A stretch of 64,000 bases of DNA from the NCBI GenBank assembly GCA_964451365.1, contig CAYVIB010000030.1, positions 1-64,000 on the forward strand, given 5' to 3'. Of the stretch, positions 9,387 to 21,200 are shown piece by piece. The notes under the pieces are model-generated. The model was given only the letters and a program-made list of their open reading frames with translations, had not been told where the DNA came from and searched no databases. Made by a program: the position numbers and the translations under genes. Each line of letters opens with the position of its first letter. The stretch's first letter is position 1. This stretch comes from CAYVIB01 sp964451365 (lineage in GTDB: Bacteria > Pseudomonadota > Gammaproteobacteria > Pseudomonadales > Cellvibrionaceae).

Positions 9387-12300
9387 TGTTCAATTTCCGC
9401 CGGGGAAACCACTATCGGATTTAATCGACTGATTATCTTTGCCGCCAGACTGCCGGCATACTTCTCGTAGACCATATCCATGTGCTCACCTTCCGCCGGC
9501 ATCACATTAATTTTACCGCCGGTAACTTTATCCCAATCAAGATATGGGCTGGGGTTTACCTGATTTACATTGGTTCGAAACAGCTCGATATCCAGCGAGG
9601 AAGACACGGGCTCGTACTGATCCATCACTTGCGGGAAAGTGATCAGCGCCTGCAAGTGGCGGTTTACAACGTCATCCTCGACGCCCTCGGGCTTGAGTCC
9701 CTGCTGGTTGATTGCTTTAACAAGACGCTGAATGGCCTTTTGTTCCGACTGACCCCTGATGCTTTCCCAATCGAACTCCAGGTCCTCCTGATAAAGCCCT
9801 TCAATCTTAAAGTACGGATTTTCCCGGTATAAATCCTCCTGCGCGCCACTTACACGATACGGCTGATCCAATATGCCCAAAAATGCCACGTTATCTCCAG
9901 CTTTTTCAAACTGCCGGCCAATTTCATAAGCGACGGTACCACCAGACGACCAGCCCAACAGTCGATAAGGTCCCGCTGGTTGAATACGCTTGATTATGGA
10001 AATATAAAAACTTGCCAATCCTTCGATTGAAGTGGTGGTTATGTCTGTGTAGAGATCGGGTAACTGAAGTCCGTAAAATTGCGCTGAATTCTCGAGTTGC
10101 TTTGCCAGTGGCTGATAGACCAGGGAAGAACCGGAAACCGGTGGCATGCCGAAAACAATGAAACCCGATTCCGACTCATTCAGCTTAATCGCGATACGGT
10201 CAAGAACTGCCGGTTCAATATCCAAACCCAGTCTGGCGTACAAATCCCGTTCAGTATACCGGTTTTTGCTGTGCATGATTATTCGACGCAGCTCATTGAT
10301 AAAGTCCCGGCCAAACGCCAGGATATCTTCTTCCCGATACCGGTTTGTACAAAACCGGAGGCTCACTTTAAATTTTTTGTCCAGAACCATACTATCCACG
10401 GACAGCGCGTGCGGGGGAACATAGTCTTCTCCCACATCGTCGCCGTACGCTTCGTCAGCCAGGGAAAGCAGTGCACTAGATGCAAATATCTGGTCGACAC
10501 TGCCCAGATAATTAAACAGCAGTTGCGCGAATGGCTCGGCTCGTATGTCTGTTGTCGCGACAAAATGCTTTACAAGTCCATAACCCAAACCTTTGTCGGG
10601 CAAGCTTCTATATTGTTGTTTGACGCTACTGATCAAGCTGTCCAGTTCTTCGTGCGTGGAAGAAACGTAGAATGGGAATTTACTTGTAAACCAGCCAATG
10701 GTTTCACTTATATCCGGGCTTTCTTCCAGTGGCTCCCTGCCATGCCCTTCCATGAGAAACCGACATCGATCGATACCGGTTCGCTTTCTCACCGCCAGGA
10801 ACAAGCCTGTCAATAAAATTTCGTTGATGTCGGCATTTAGTGCCTGAGGCGCGGCTTTCAATAAATAAGAACTCTCGCCCGCCTCAAGCTCAACGGTTAC
10901 GGACTTTCGTTTCGCAAGCGGCGTCGTTGCAGCGATGGCGGGAGCGCCCGGAAATAAGTCGGGTACGTCAGTTGCTACCTGGGCTTCCCAGAATTCGATT
11001 TGCCTTGCGAACTTCCCGGTTGTTGCATAACCCTCCAGGAACTCTGCCCAAGTCTGGTATGATGAAGTACGCGGTGGCAGTGACAGGGTCTCCCCTTTGA
11101 TCAACTGTTGGCATCCCAACTGAAGATCACTAACCAGTATCCGCCATGATACACCATCAATAACAAGATGATGCGCAATAAGCAGCAGCCTTCCCTCTTC
11201 CTCCTGGCCAAAATCAAAATAGACCAACCGGAAAAGGCCGCCATTTTCCAGATCAAAACTCTGCTGGTACCTGCTTCCGACGTTCTGGATAGTTTGTTTA
11301 CGTTCCTCCTCCGCGGTGTCCGCAAGATTGTGATAATGGAAAATCTCGCCGAGCAGGTCGCGATCGAGGTCTTTATAAAAAGCTCTCCATTTATCGGGTG
11401 CATCGGTTTTGAAAGCGAGCCGGAAAACATCGTGTCGTTTTAGCAGCGCATGGGCAAGCTGTCGAACACGGGGCCGAGTCAGGCCTGGAGGGACGGTAAT
11501 CAACAATGACTGGTTGAAATGGTTCCTGGCGCCGAGAGAAGACAGCAGGAAATCCCGCTGAATCGGCAACAGGACTTGTTCGCCTTTCGCATCCTCGACA
11601 ATCGCCTGCTGTCTTTCCGCCTTGCGCGCGATCTCCGCCAGACTTGCCACTGTCTTGGCGGTAAACACATCCCGGACACTTATGAAAATATTATTCCGCT
11701 TTGCCCTGGCGACCACTTGCATCGATAAAATTGAATCTCCACCCAGATGGAAAAAATTGTCGTGAATTCCGACAACGCTGATATTCAGGACCGACGACAA
11801 AATGTCGCAAAGTGTTTTTTCGATCTCGTCGCGTGGCTGACCTTTCGCACCCGACTCCGCCAAGGCCTGGGGGATCGGCAGAGCACCACGATCGACTTTG
11901 CCGGATACGGTAAGTGGAAGTTCGGTTAATATTACGAAAGCATCCGGCACCATATACTGCGGTAAGGCACTCTCCAGCGCGGCACGAACCGCTTCCGGGT
12001 CCGTATCAGTGGCGTTGCCCCTTGGAACGAAATAGGCCGTAAGCTGTTTCCCAACCGCGGTGTCTGTCAGGGTGGCTACGGCATCCTCAACGTCCGCCAG
12101 CCCTTTCAGCGCATGCTCGACCTCACCCAGTTCGATCCGGTAGCCACGATGCTTTATCTGTGAGTCGTCACGCCCGAGGAAAACCAGCCGACCATCACTC
12201 AGCTGCTTGACCTTGTCCCCGGTGCGATAAAGAAATGCAGATACGTCGGGTCGAATTCGATTTTCAATGAAGTTTTCCGATGTCAGTCGATCCCGGTTTA

Positions 12301-15300
12301 GATAGCCGAGCGCAACGCAAGGTCCGCCAATAAATAATTCGCCGGCTGAACCCGGTCGCACTTCCGACAGATTTTCATCCAACACGAAGCACGCAGCATT
12401 AATTAACGGTTTCCCGATATTAACCGGCTGTCCGCACGCAATTACAGCGTAACAGGCGTTTACCGTCGCTTCGGTCGGACCATACGCGTTAATGGCCTTT
12501 TTTCCGTGACGCGAGCAGTATCGGCCAATTCTTTCCCAGGTGTCTTGAGTTATGTCCTCACCGCTCGATATCAGGTTCACCGCAAAATCCGGCTCATGCT
12601 CAAGCACATCGATAACCTGACTGACCATTCGCGGTACGCTGTTGAATACATTTACCCCAGTATGTTTCATTAGCGCTACCAATGCGGCGGGGTCCCTGCT
12701 TTGCTCATCGCTGGCAAGCACGACTTTTCGACCGGCTATTAGCGAAACGAGGCCTTTGATCGACGCATCGAACGCATAGGAAGCATTCCATAACCAGGGG
12801 GCATCATCTGTCAGGTTGAGCTGCGCCAACTGCTCCCGAAAACCATGGTAAAAACTGTCGACGCATGAATGGCTAACCATTACTCCCTTGGGTGTCCCGG
12901 TCGTTCCGGAAGTGTAAATGATATATGCAAGCGCTTCCGCTTCGTCACCCTTGGCGGAAATATGCAGATTATCTTCGACGTAATTGGAAAGCGTTTCTTG
13001 GAGTGCGATGTCGTCGAGGCAAAGCCGAGTTTGACCCGGAAACGCGGAAACCTGAGAAGAACAGGTGATAACCGCCGACAACTCAGCATCGATGGCAATA
13101 AATTTTTTGCGGCTGTCCGGTAAGCTCGTATCAATAGGTACGTAGGCCGCACCTGATTTTAAGGCTGCCAGAATGGCTACCACCAGGTCGATGGACCTTG
13201 GCAGGCAAATGCCCACCCTTTTCCCGTCCGGGCTGATATGTTCCGCCAGGTAATGAGCGAGCCGATTGGCTTGCGCATTCAGTTCGCTAAAGGTCAGTTG
13301 ATGCGATTCGAATACCAACGCCGTATCGCCGGCTTTGTCCAATGCAGCCTGTTCGAACCGATAATGTATTGTCTCTCTCTTTTGTTGCAATACCTTTGAT
13401 AGTGCGTCGTAGCGATTTGTGGATACTTCCCGTTCCTGTTGCAGGGAAGCAAAGCGTGGTGTCGGAACCTTCGCTTTCAAATCGCTTATCTCAACATCGT
13501 TACCGGTATCCAGCGCTTCGACCACAACATCCAAAACCTCTTGGATATGAGCCAGAATCGCACCAGCTTCTGCTTTAGCAGCTGTTTTCAGGTTAAGCTC
13601 AAACTCGCCATCAATATCGCTCACACCCAGAGAAAGCGGATAATTGGTTCGTTCGCGCGAATCAATAATTTCGATATCGTTCAACTCCCCTTCGGCTTCA
13701 TTATCCGAAAGTAACGCAGGGGCGGCGTGACGGTAATTAAGAATGGAAGTAAACAGCGGCGCATCTTTCGGCACGCCGCTGCATCGCTGCGCGGTCACCA
13801 GCGACGTTTGCTCGTGGGCGACAAGCTCCACCAATATATTCCTGATCCCGGTATAGACTTCCGACAGACGTCTGTTGTCCAGCTTAACGCGTATTGGCAA
13901 AGTATTGATAAACAGCCCCACGGCTTTATCGATACCGTCAATACCCTGCTGGCGTCCCGAGAGTACAGTACCAAAAACAACATCGTCGCGTCCGCATAAC
14001 GAGGAAACAACCATTGAAAACACGGTGTGAAATAAAACAGCCGGGCTGCAGCTCATGCGTTGACTAATGGCGCGAATGGATGCTGCCGTTTTGCCTGGCA
14101 CGAACTCCACCACTTCGGCAATTTCAGTATTCCCCTGGATGTCGGTCAATCCCAAAGGCGTTGTCGCTTCGCTGACGTCTTCAAGCATGCCGCGGAAAAA
14201 AGGTAGCGCGTGACCAGCAACGGACTGATCCCGTACTCTTTCCACAAACTGCCGATACGGTGCGGGCGTCGCAAGTTTGCCCGTTAGCCCCAATCGGTAG
14301 AGCTGTAATTCATCGCTAAGAATTTCCAGAACCAGGTGATCAGTAACGATATGGTGATACGCCAGAATAACGTCATACTGATCATTGGATTGTGTTGCAT
14401 AGAGCTTTATCAGGGGCGCCTGCTCCAGCGCTATTCTTTGCCTTCGCACGTGGCGTTCCAGTTGTGCCAACGCCGAATCACCCGATTGAACGGTGATAAC
14501 TTCGACCGCCAGTTGAGCGGCACGCATTACGACTTGCACCGGCTTGGTGATGCCCTGCCAAAACACAGCTGTCCTGAGCATTTCGTGCCGGGCAATGATG
14601 AAGTTAAGTCCATCAATCAACTCCCGATACGCTTTATCGCCTTTTACCTTTAACATCGACAGTAAGATATAGGGGTCGTCTTCCCGATCCATCAGGTGAT
14701 GAAACAGAATACCTTCCTGCAGGTGCGACAATGGGAAAATATCCTCGATATTCTCCGCACCGCCCGGAACCCTGGAAACAATATAATCCAGATCCCCGGA
14801 GTCGAGTCGGACCAGGTCCAGCATATCGGCGGTGATTGCCGTACACCCTTGCGGTATGCCGGGTTTTGATTCAACCGGTGATTTTGCGGTCCGCAGACGA
14901 TCGATTTTGGCCGCCATGGCCGCAAGGTCGGCAGCGCCGTAAACCTCTTTAAGTTCAATTGAATAGCCTTTTTCCCGAAGGCGACTCAACATTTTAATCA
15001 CGAGAATCGAGTGGCCACCCAACCTGAAAAAATTATCCGCTTTACCTGCCGACTCGATTTTAAGCAGTTCCCGCCATACGTCCGAAAGAACAATTTCCGT
15101 CTCTGTCCGTGGTGGTAGATATTTACCGGCGCGCAACGCACAGCCAGGTTCCGGCAACGCCTTGTAATTTATTTTGCCATTGGCGGTAAGCGGAAAAGCC
15201 TCCAGCACGACAAAGGCGGACGGAACCATGTATTCAGGCAGCGTATCCTGAAGCCGCGAGCGAAGCACATCCTCCAGTTGTTGCTCATCCAACCCACTTT

Positions 15301-18274
15301 GCGCGGGAACCACATACGCAACCAGTTGCGCATCACCCGACGGACTTTGACACACTTTGGCCAAACCCGAATCCACTTCCGCGCAGGCGTTAAGCTGCGC
15401 CGTAATCTCACCCAGTTCGATTCGAAAACCGCGCAGTTTGACCTGATCATCCAGCCGGCCCAGGTATTCCAGGTTTCCATCCGCGCGGTAGCGCACCAGA
15501 TCTCCTGTCTTATACAGCTTTTCTCCCGGCGAAAAGGGATGCTCGACAAATCTTTCCGCCGTCAGGTCCGGCCGGTTCAGGTAACCCCTGGCCAAACCGA
15601 CGCCGCCAATGTACAACTCCCCTTCCGCGCCGGCCGGACACAAACGCATGGCCATATCGAGCACGAACAGGGCGATATTCTGGATCGGCCGGCCTATGGG
15701 AACCGAGTAACTGGAATCGCCCTGCCGGCAGTGATAGTACGTCACGTCAATTGCCGCTTCGGTCGGACCGTACAGGTTGTGCAATTGCACATGGGATGCC
15801 TGCCGGTGAAACTCCGACACCTGGTTCGCCGTCAGCGCTTCTCCGCTGCAAAACACATAACGCACCTGCTGGCCAAACCGGCTCTGTTCATGCTTCAGGT
15901 AAAGCTCCAGCATCGACGGAACAAAATGCATGACCGTCACTGATTTTTCCCCGATAAGCTCGCTCAGATAATCCGGGTCCTTGTGCCCCGCCGGTCGGGC
16001 AACCACCAGGGTCGCGCCGTAACAGAGCGGCCACAGAAATTCCCAGACCGACACATCGAAACTGAAGGGGGTTTTCTGCAGCACCCGATCCTGTGCATTG
16101 AGTTGATATGCGTTTTGCATCCATTCGATACGGTTAACCAACGCCCGGTGCGACACCATGACGCCCTTGGGAGTACCGGTCGAACCCGAGGTGTAAATGA
16201 CATATGCCAGATTTGTTGGCCCTTGAACGGGCAGCCGTGGCAGGTTTTCGGTATTGAAGCCCTCCACCTGCGCTTTAAAACCGGCCGAGTCCAGTTCAAC
16301 CAAATTGACATTCACCAGTGCGCGATATTGTTCCACCAGGTGGCTTTGGGTCAGCACCAGTGATACGCGTGCTTCGCCCGCCATGTATTCGATCCGGGCA
16401 AAGGGATAATCCGGGTCGAGCGGCACATAGGCACCACCGGCTTTCAATACCGCCACAATGGCCACGACCATGTCCGCCGAACGCTCAAGCGCCAATCCCA
16501 CCAGGCTGTCCGCTCCGACTCCCTGTTGACGCAGGTAACCCGCCAGTTGATTGGCCCGCTCGTTTAACTGCCGGTAGGTTAAACCGGTGGATTCAAATTG
16601 CACCGCCACCTGTTCCGGTGTTTGACGAACCCGCGCCTCGAACAGCTCGTGAATCTGTTTGTCCGCTGAATAATCCCGCCGTGTTTCGTTAAGTTCCTGT
16701 ATCAGGTAATGGCGTTCGCGCGACGGCAGCATTTCCAGCTCGCTCAGACTGGCCGCCGGTTGGCGCACCATATTCTCCAGCAGGCACTGCATGTGCCCGC
16801 TTAGCTGTTGAATGTGGGAGCGGGTAAAAAGACTTTTATCGAATGTCCAACTCAGCAGTAAACCATCATCCAACACCGCCAGATCAACGGACAAATCAAA
16901 TTTCGCAAAAACCTCTTCGTCTTCTACCCGGCTGAAGCGGGTATCGGCAATGGTATGGTCGCTGCCGGACGCCTTCCCCTGTGCTGTCGCCATTGACAAC
17001 ATGATTTGAAACAGCGGTGAACGCGCGGTACTGCGCTCCACTCTCAGCCGCTCAACCAACTGGTCAAACGACACATCCTGGTTTTTCTGCGCAAGAATGT
17101 TAATTTGTCGAATGTTCTCCAGATAATCCGGCAACGTAGAAAAATCTGTATTTGCCCGCAACACCAGCGTGTTGACAAAAAAGCCAACGAGGTCCTGGGT
17201 TTCCGGGCGCTGGCGATTGGCGACAGTAGTACCAATGACGATGTCGTGGTTGTTTTTATGACGGGACAACACCAGGCACAACGCCGCATGAACAAGCATA
17301 AACGTGGTGAGGTTAAATCGCCTCGCCAAACTTTCCAGCGAGTTGCCAAGTTCAGCCGAAAGCCTGCACCTGATAATGTCTCCTTCAAAAGATTTGTGCT
17401 CCGGTCGCGGAAAGTCCAGAGGTAGTGTGTTTTCCGGGGCAATGCTTTCAAGGTGACGGTCCCAGTATTCATATTGCGATTTAATGCTTTCTTCCTGAAA
17501 AAACTCCCTCTGCCAGTGCGCGTAATCGGCGTACTGGATCGGCAACGGTGGCAGTGGATCGGGTTCGGAATTTTTCGCCGATTTATACTGAACAATGAAC
17601 TCCCTGTTCAATATATCCATGGACCATCCGTCCGATGCGATATGGTGTATATTGAACAGCAGGCAACCTTCTTCCTCACTGGTTTTAATATAGGAGCACC
17701 TGATCAACAAATCCCGGCTGATATCAAATGTGCGCAGGGCATCCTGTTGAATGAGGTTCCGTAATTCTTTCTTCCGCTCTTGCGGTGACAGGGCCGAAAT
17801 ATCCCGGCAACTGATTTTAAACGTTGTGTAATCCTGTATAATCTGCACAGGCCCTTCATCTTCCTCGCGGAAAATCGTGCGCAGGCTTTCGTGTCTCCTG
17901 ATAATCCGCCCAAGCGCCAATTCCGCGGCAATCAAATCGAATGCCCCCTCCACGTGAAGCGCCATGGGCATATTGTACTCGGCGCTACTGCCGTTAAGCC
18001 TGTCCAGGAACCAAAGACGTTGCTGGGTGAAAGACAACTTCGCAACGCCGCGATTTTTCCTTGCGAGGGGAATGGCACCGGCCAAAAATGCATTGGTTCC
18101 GCCCGCTCCCTCATCTAAGAGTGCAATGAGTTCGGATTTGTACTGCTTTATCAAACTCGACAGTTCATCAGTCAAAGCGCCGTTTTTCGCCTTATACTTA
18201 AGCTTCTCTGATTCAACGTACAAATAAATACCGTTTTCAGAAGCTTTTTCAAATACGCTTTGTGCGTCCATCAA
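9383..18274 (-). CDS. NRPS, terminal enzyme: TubC-C-A(Ser)-T-C-A(?)-T-E-TE
   Basis: A 2963-residue synthetase with two modules. Order and rough residues: TubC-type docking domain 1-55; C with HHIASDG near 210; A with YTSGSTG near 696 and pocket residues DVWHFSLIDK, a serine code; T with GGHS near 1087; second C starting IEDIFPLSHLQEGILF with HHIVTDH near 1310, where the usual final Gly is His; second A near 1790 with pocket DAKNISAVNK, which matches no code I know (Lys at the third place recalls Glu/Gln domains); T with LGGDS near 2180, the form seen before epimerases; E domain with HHLVIDG near 2371, EGHGRE and LFNYLG; thioesterase with GWSSGG near 2775 and a late His in EGEHMD. The enzyme would add L-Ser and a D-configured last residue, then release the peptide as acid or macrocycle. 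The first A domain is part of a perfect repeat with the previous gene. Confidence 0.95.
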   Translation of the reverse strand: MMDAQSVFEKASENGIYLYVESEKLKYKAKNGALTDELSSLIKQYKSELIALLDEGAGGTNAFLAGAIPLARKNRGVAKLSFTQQRLWFLDRLNGSSAEYNMPMALHVEGAFDLIAAELALGRIIRRHESLRTIFREEDEGPVQIIQDYTTFKISCRDISALSPQERKKELRNLIQQDALRTFDISRDLLIRCSYIKTSEEEGCLLFNIHHIASDGWSMDILNREFIVQYKSAKNSEPDPLPPLPIQYADYAHWQREFFQEESIKSQYEYWDRHLESIAPENTLPLDFPRPEHKSFEGDIIRCRLSAELGNSLESLARRFNLTTFMLVHAALCLVLSRHKNNHDIVIGTTVANRQRPETQDLVGFFVNTLVLRANTDFSTLPDYLENIRQINILAQKNQDVSFDQLVERLRVERSTARSPLFQIMLSMATAQGKASGSDHTIADTRFSRVEDEEVFAKFDLSVDLAVLDDGLLLSWTFDKSLFTRSHIQQLSGHMQCLLENMVRQPAASLSELEMLPSRERHYLIQELNETRRDYSADKQIHELFEARVRQTPEQVAVQFESTGLTYRQLNERANQLAGYLRQQGVGADSLVGLALERSADMVVAIVAVLKAGGAYVPLDPDYPFARIEYMAGEARVSLVLTQSHLVEQYRALVNVNLVELDSAGFKAQVEGFNTENLPRLPVQGPTNLAYVIYTSGSTGTPKGVMVSHRALVNRIEWMQNAYQLNAQDRVLQKTPFSFDVSVWEFLWPLCYGATLVVARPAGHKDPDYLSELIGEKSVTVMHFVPSMLELYLKHEQSRFGQQVRYVFCSGEALTANQVSEFHRQASHVQLHNLYGPTEAAIDVTYYHCRQGDSSYSVPIGRPIQNIALFVLDMAMRLCPAGAEGELYIGGVGLARGYLNRPDLTAERFVEHPFSPGEKLYKTGDLVRYRADGNLEYLGRLDDQVKLRGFRIELGEITAQLNACAEVDSGLAKVCQSPSGDAQLVAYVVPAQSGLDEQQLEDVLRSRLQDTLPEYMVPSAFVVLEAFPLTANGKINYKALPEPGCALRAGKYLPPRTETEIVLSDVWRELLKIESAGKADNFFRLGGHSILVIKMLSRLREKGYSIELKEVYGAADLAAMAAKIDRLRTAKSPVESKPGIPQGCTAITADMLDLVRLDSGDLDYIVSRVPGGAENIEDIFPLSHLQEGILFHHLMDREDDPYILLSMLKVKGDKAYRELIDGLNFIIARHEMLRTAVFWQGITKPVQVVMRAAQLAVEVITVQSGDSALAQLERHVRRQRIALEQAPLIKLYATQSNDQYDVILAYHHIVTDHLVLEILSDELQLYRLGLTGKLATPAPYRQFVERVRDQSVAGHALPFFRGMLEDVSEATTPLGLTDIQGNTEIAEVVEFVPGKTAASIRAISQRMSCSPAVLFHTVFSMVVSSLCGRDDVVFGTVLSGRQQGIDGIDKAVGLFINTLPIRVKLDNRRLSEVYTGIRNILVELVAHEQTSLVTAQRCSGVPKDAPLFTSILNYRHAAPALLSDNEAEGELNDIEIIDSRERTNYPLSLGVSDIDGEFELNLKTAAKAEAGAILAHIQEVLDVVVEALDTGNDVEISDLKAKVPTPRFASLQQEREVSTNRYDALSKVLQQKRETIHYRFEQAALDKAGDTALVFESHQLTFSELNAQANRLAHYLAEHISPDGKRVGICLPRSIDLVVAILAALKSGAAYVPIDTSLPDSRKKFIAIDAELSAVITCSSQVSAFPGQTRLCLDDIALQETLSNYVEDNLHISAKGDEAEALAYIIYTSGTTGTPKGVMVSHSCVDSFYHGFREQLAQLNLTDDAPWLWNASYAFDASIKGLVSLIAGRKVVLASDEQSRDPAALVALMKHTGVNVFNSVPRMVSQVIDVLEHEPDFAVNLISSGEDITQDTWERIGRYCSRHGKKAINAYGPTEATVNACYAVIACGQPVNIGKPLINAACFVLDENLSEVRPGSAGELFIGGPCVALGYLNRDRLTSENFIENRIRPDVSAFLYRTGDKVKQLSDGRLVFLGRDDSQIKHRGYRIELGEVEHALKGLADVEDAVATLTDTAVGKQLTAYFVPRGNATDTDPEAVRAALESALPQYMVPDAFVILTELPLTVSGKVDRGALPIPQALAESGAKGQPRDEIEKTLCDILSSVLNISVVGIHDNFFHLGGDSILSMQVVARAKRNNIFISVRDVFTAKTVASLAEIARKAERQQAIVEDAKGEQVLLPIQRDFLLSSLGARNHFNQSLLITVPPGLTRPRVRQLAHALLKRHDVFRLAFKTDAPDKWRAFYKDLDRDLLGEIFHYHNLADTAEEERKQTIQNVGSRYQQSFDLENGGLFRLVYFDFGQEEEGRLLLIAHHLVIDGVSWRILVSDLQLGCQQLIKGETLSLPPRTSSYQTWAEFLEGYATTGKFARQIEFWEAQVATDVPDLFPGAPAIAATTPLAKRKSVTVELEAGESSYLLKAAPQALNADINEILLTGLFLAVRKRTGIDRCRFLMEGHGREPLEESPDISETIGWFTSKFPFYVSSTHEELDSLISSVKQQYRSLPDKGLGYGLVKHFVATTDIRAEPFAQLLFNYLGSVDQIFASSALLSLADEAYGDDVGEDYVPPHALSVDSMVLDKKFKVSLRFCTNRYREEDILAFGRDFINELRRIIMHSKNRYTERDLYARLGLDIEPAVLDRIAIKLNESESGFIVFGMPPVSGSSLVYQPLAKQLENSAQFYGLQLPDLYTDITTTSIEGLASFYISIIKRIQPAGPYRLLGWSSGGTVAYEIGRQFEKAGDNVAFLGILDQPYRVSGAQEDLYRENPYFKIEGLYQEDLEFDWESIRGQSEQKAIQRLVKAINQQGLKPEGVEDDVVNRHLQALITFPQVMDQYEPVSSSLDIELFRTNVNQVNPSPYLDWDKVTGGKINVMPAEGEHMDMVYEKYAGSLAAKIISRLNPIVVSPAEIEQ
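15142..16816. repeat. Perfect 1,675-base direct repeat, copy 1
   Basis: Identical, by line-by-line reading, to 18612-20286 (offset 3,470 bases). It covers the last part of the C domain (from HIQQLSG), the C-A linker and almost the whole Ser-activating A domain to LPEPG. Sequence on both sides diverges at once. Silent sites are conserved too, so this is recent copying or gene conversion. Confidence 0.97.
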
Positions 18275-21200
18275 AATTCTCCTTCCTCAACAAGTCCGGA
18301 ACATGCTATTTCCTCATGCAGCCGGTCGTTTTTCTCCTTCAGCCTGTTTTGGCGAATTACCTCCGCCATATTCGACAGAACGGGATTTTCAAATACGTCG
18401 AATACATTCATCGGATACCTGGACAAGTCATATTGCTTGTTTATTTTTGCCACCAGTTTCACCGATAATAGTGAGTGACCGCCAGAGCGAAAAAAATGCT
18501 GGCTGCGACTGATCTGTTCTTTATTAAGCAGGAGCAGTTCAGACCATACGACTGCCAAGTGGTTTTCGAATTCATTGCCCGGCGCTTCATACTCCGCCTC
18601 CTGAACAAGATAGCCAGGTTCCGGCAACGCCTTGTAATTTATTTTGCCATTGGCGGTAAGCGGAAAAGCCTCCAGCACGACAAAGGCGGACGGAACCATG
18701 TATTCAGGCAGCGTATCCTGAAGCCGCGAGCGAAGCACATCCTCCAGTTGTTGCTCATCCAACCCACTTTGCGCGGGAACCACATACGCAACCAGTTGCG
18801 CATCACCCGACGGACTTTGACACACTTTGGCCAAACCCGAATCCACTTCCGCGCAGGCGTTAAGCTGCGCCGTAATCTCACCCAGTTCGATTCGAAAACC
18901 GCGCAGTTTGACCTGATCATCCAGCCGGCCCAGGTATTCCAGGTTTCCATCCGCGCGGTAGCGCACCAGATCTCCTGTCTTATACAGCTTTTCTCCCGGC
19001 GAAAAGGGATGCTCGACAAATCTTTCCGCCGTCAGGTCCGGCCGGTTCAGGTAACCCCTGGCCAAACCGACGCCGCCAATGTACAACTCCCCTTCCGCGC
19101 CGGCCGGACACAAACGCATGGCCATATCGAGCACGAACAGGGCGATATTCTGGATCGGCCGGCCTATGGGAACCGAGTAACTGGAATCGCCCTGCCGGCA
19201 GTGATAGTACGTCACGTCAATTGCCGCTTCGGTCGGACCGTACAGGTTGTGCAATTGCACATGGGATGCCTGCCGGTGAAACTCCGACACCTGGTTCGCC
19301 GTCAGCGCTTCTCCGCTGCAAAACACATAACGCACCTGCTGGCCAAACCGGCTCTGTTCATGCTTCAGGTAAAGCTCCAGCATCGACGGAACAAAATGCA
19401 TGACCGTCACTGATTTTTCCCCGATAAGCTCGCTCAGATAATCCGGGTCCTTGTGCCCCGCCGGTCGGGCAACCACCAGGGTCGCGCCGTAACAGAGCGG
19501 CCACAGAAATTCCCAGACCGACACATCGAAACTGAAGGGGGTTTTCTGCAGCACCCGATCCTGTGCATTGAGTTGATATGCGTTTTGCATCCATTCGATA
19601 CGGTTAACCAACGCCCGGTGCGACACCATGACGCCCTTGGGAGTACCGGTCGAACCCGAGGTGTAAATGACATATGCCAGATTTGTTGGCCCTTGAACGG
19701 GCAGCCGTGGCAGGTTTTCGGTATTGAAGCCCTCCACCTGCGCTTTAAAACCGGCCGAGTCCAGTTCAACCAAATTGACATTCACCAGTGCGCGATATTG
19801 TTCCACCAGGTGGCTTTGGGTCAGCACCAGTGATACGCGTGCTTCGCCCGCCATGTATTCGATCCGGGCAAAGGGATAATCCGGGTCGAGCGGCACATAG
19901 GCACCACCGGCTTTCAATACCGCCACAATGGCCACGACCATGTCCGCCGAACGCTCAAGCGCCAATCCCACCAGGCTGTCCGCTCCGACTCCCTGTTGAC
20001 GCAGGTAACCCGCCAGTTGATTGGCCCGCTCGTTTAACTGCCGGTAGGTTAAACCGGTGGATTCAAATTGCACCGCCACCTGTTCCGGTGTTTGACGAAC
20101 CCGCGCCTCGAACAGCTCGTGAATCTGTTTGTCCGCTGAATAATCCCGCCGTGTTTCGTTAAGTTCCTGTATCAGGTAATGGCGTTCGCGCGACGGCAGC
20201 ATTTCCAGCTCGCTCAGACTGGCCGCCGGTTGGCGCACCATATTCTCCAGCAGGCACTGCATGTGCCCGCTTAGCTGTTGAATGTGCGATTCGCTAAAGA
20301 TGTCGGCATCGTATTCCCAGGCGATGGCCAGATAATCGCCGGAACGGTAGGCATTTATGCTCAGGTCGAATCGGGCCGCAACGTCATCCAGCACGATCGG
20401 GGTGAATTCCACCTCGGACAATAAGCTGCCCCGATCAACCCCCGCACCGAACCCCATATCCAGCGTTAACATAATCTGAAACAAAGGAGAATGAGATGAC
20501 GATCTTTCCACGTTCAACTGTTCAAGAAGATACTCGAATGGCACATCCTGATTGGCTTGGGCTTCGATATTAACGTTCCTGATCTGCTGCCAGAAATCGT
20601 GCAATTCGTTAGACGACGCACGGTTACACGACGTATCCGTTCGCAGCACCACCGTATTGACAAAGAAACCGATGAGCGTTTCAAGTTCGGGCCGTTGCCG
20701 ATTCGCCACCGGGGTACCTATCACGATATCGTCTGTGTTGCCGTGTCTCGATAAGAGCAGGCTCAGGGCGCCATGCAACAGCATAAATAAAGTAACGCCA
20801 TGTTTATTCGCGTACTGCTGCAAGTCATTGACGCGGGCAACCTGACCAGCAGTGTATAAGCGGCCCAGGTAACGTTTTTGTAGAGGCCGGGCGTTATCTA
20901 GCCGTAGCTTGTGTGACTGCGGCGCATCCGCCAGTTGCTTCCGCCAATAATTAACCTGGCTTTCGAGCGCCCCATTATCCAGCCATTCCCGCTGCCAGTG
21001 AGCGAAATCCACGTATTGGACCTGCAAGGGCGGCAGGTGCGCGGCTTCGTGTTTTTGCAACGCTTGATAAAGTGTTAAAAACTCGCGTTTCAAAATTTCC
21101 ATGGACCAGCCATCGGTCGCAATATGGTGCATGTTAAATATCAATACGCCTTCCTTGGATTCACGTGGGTCCAAGCGGATAAACGACGCTCTGAGCATTA

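Noticed and set aside
18475..19413. 312-codon plus-strand open frame inside the Ser NRPS module
   Set aside because: It is antisense to a well-supported A domain, shows no family character, and the same frame recurs in the repeat copy at 15278-15943. It is a shadow of codon usage.
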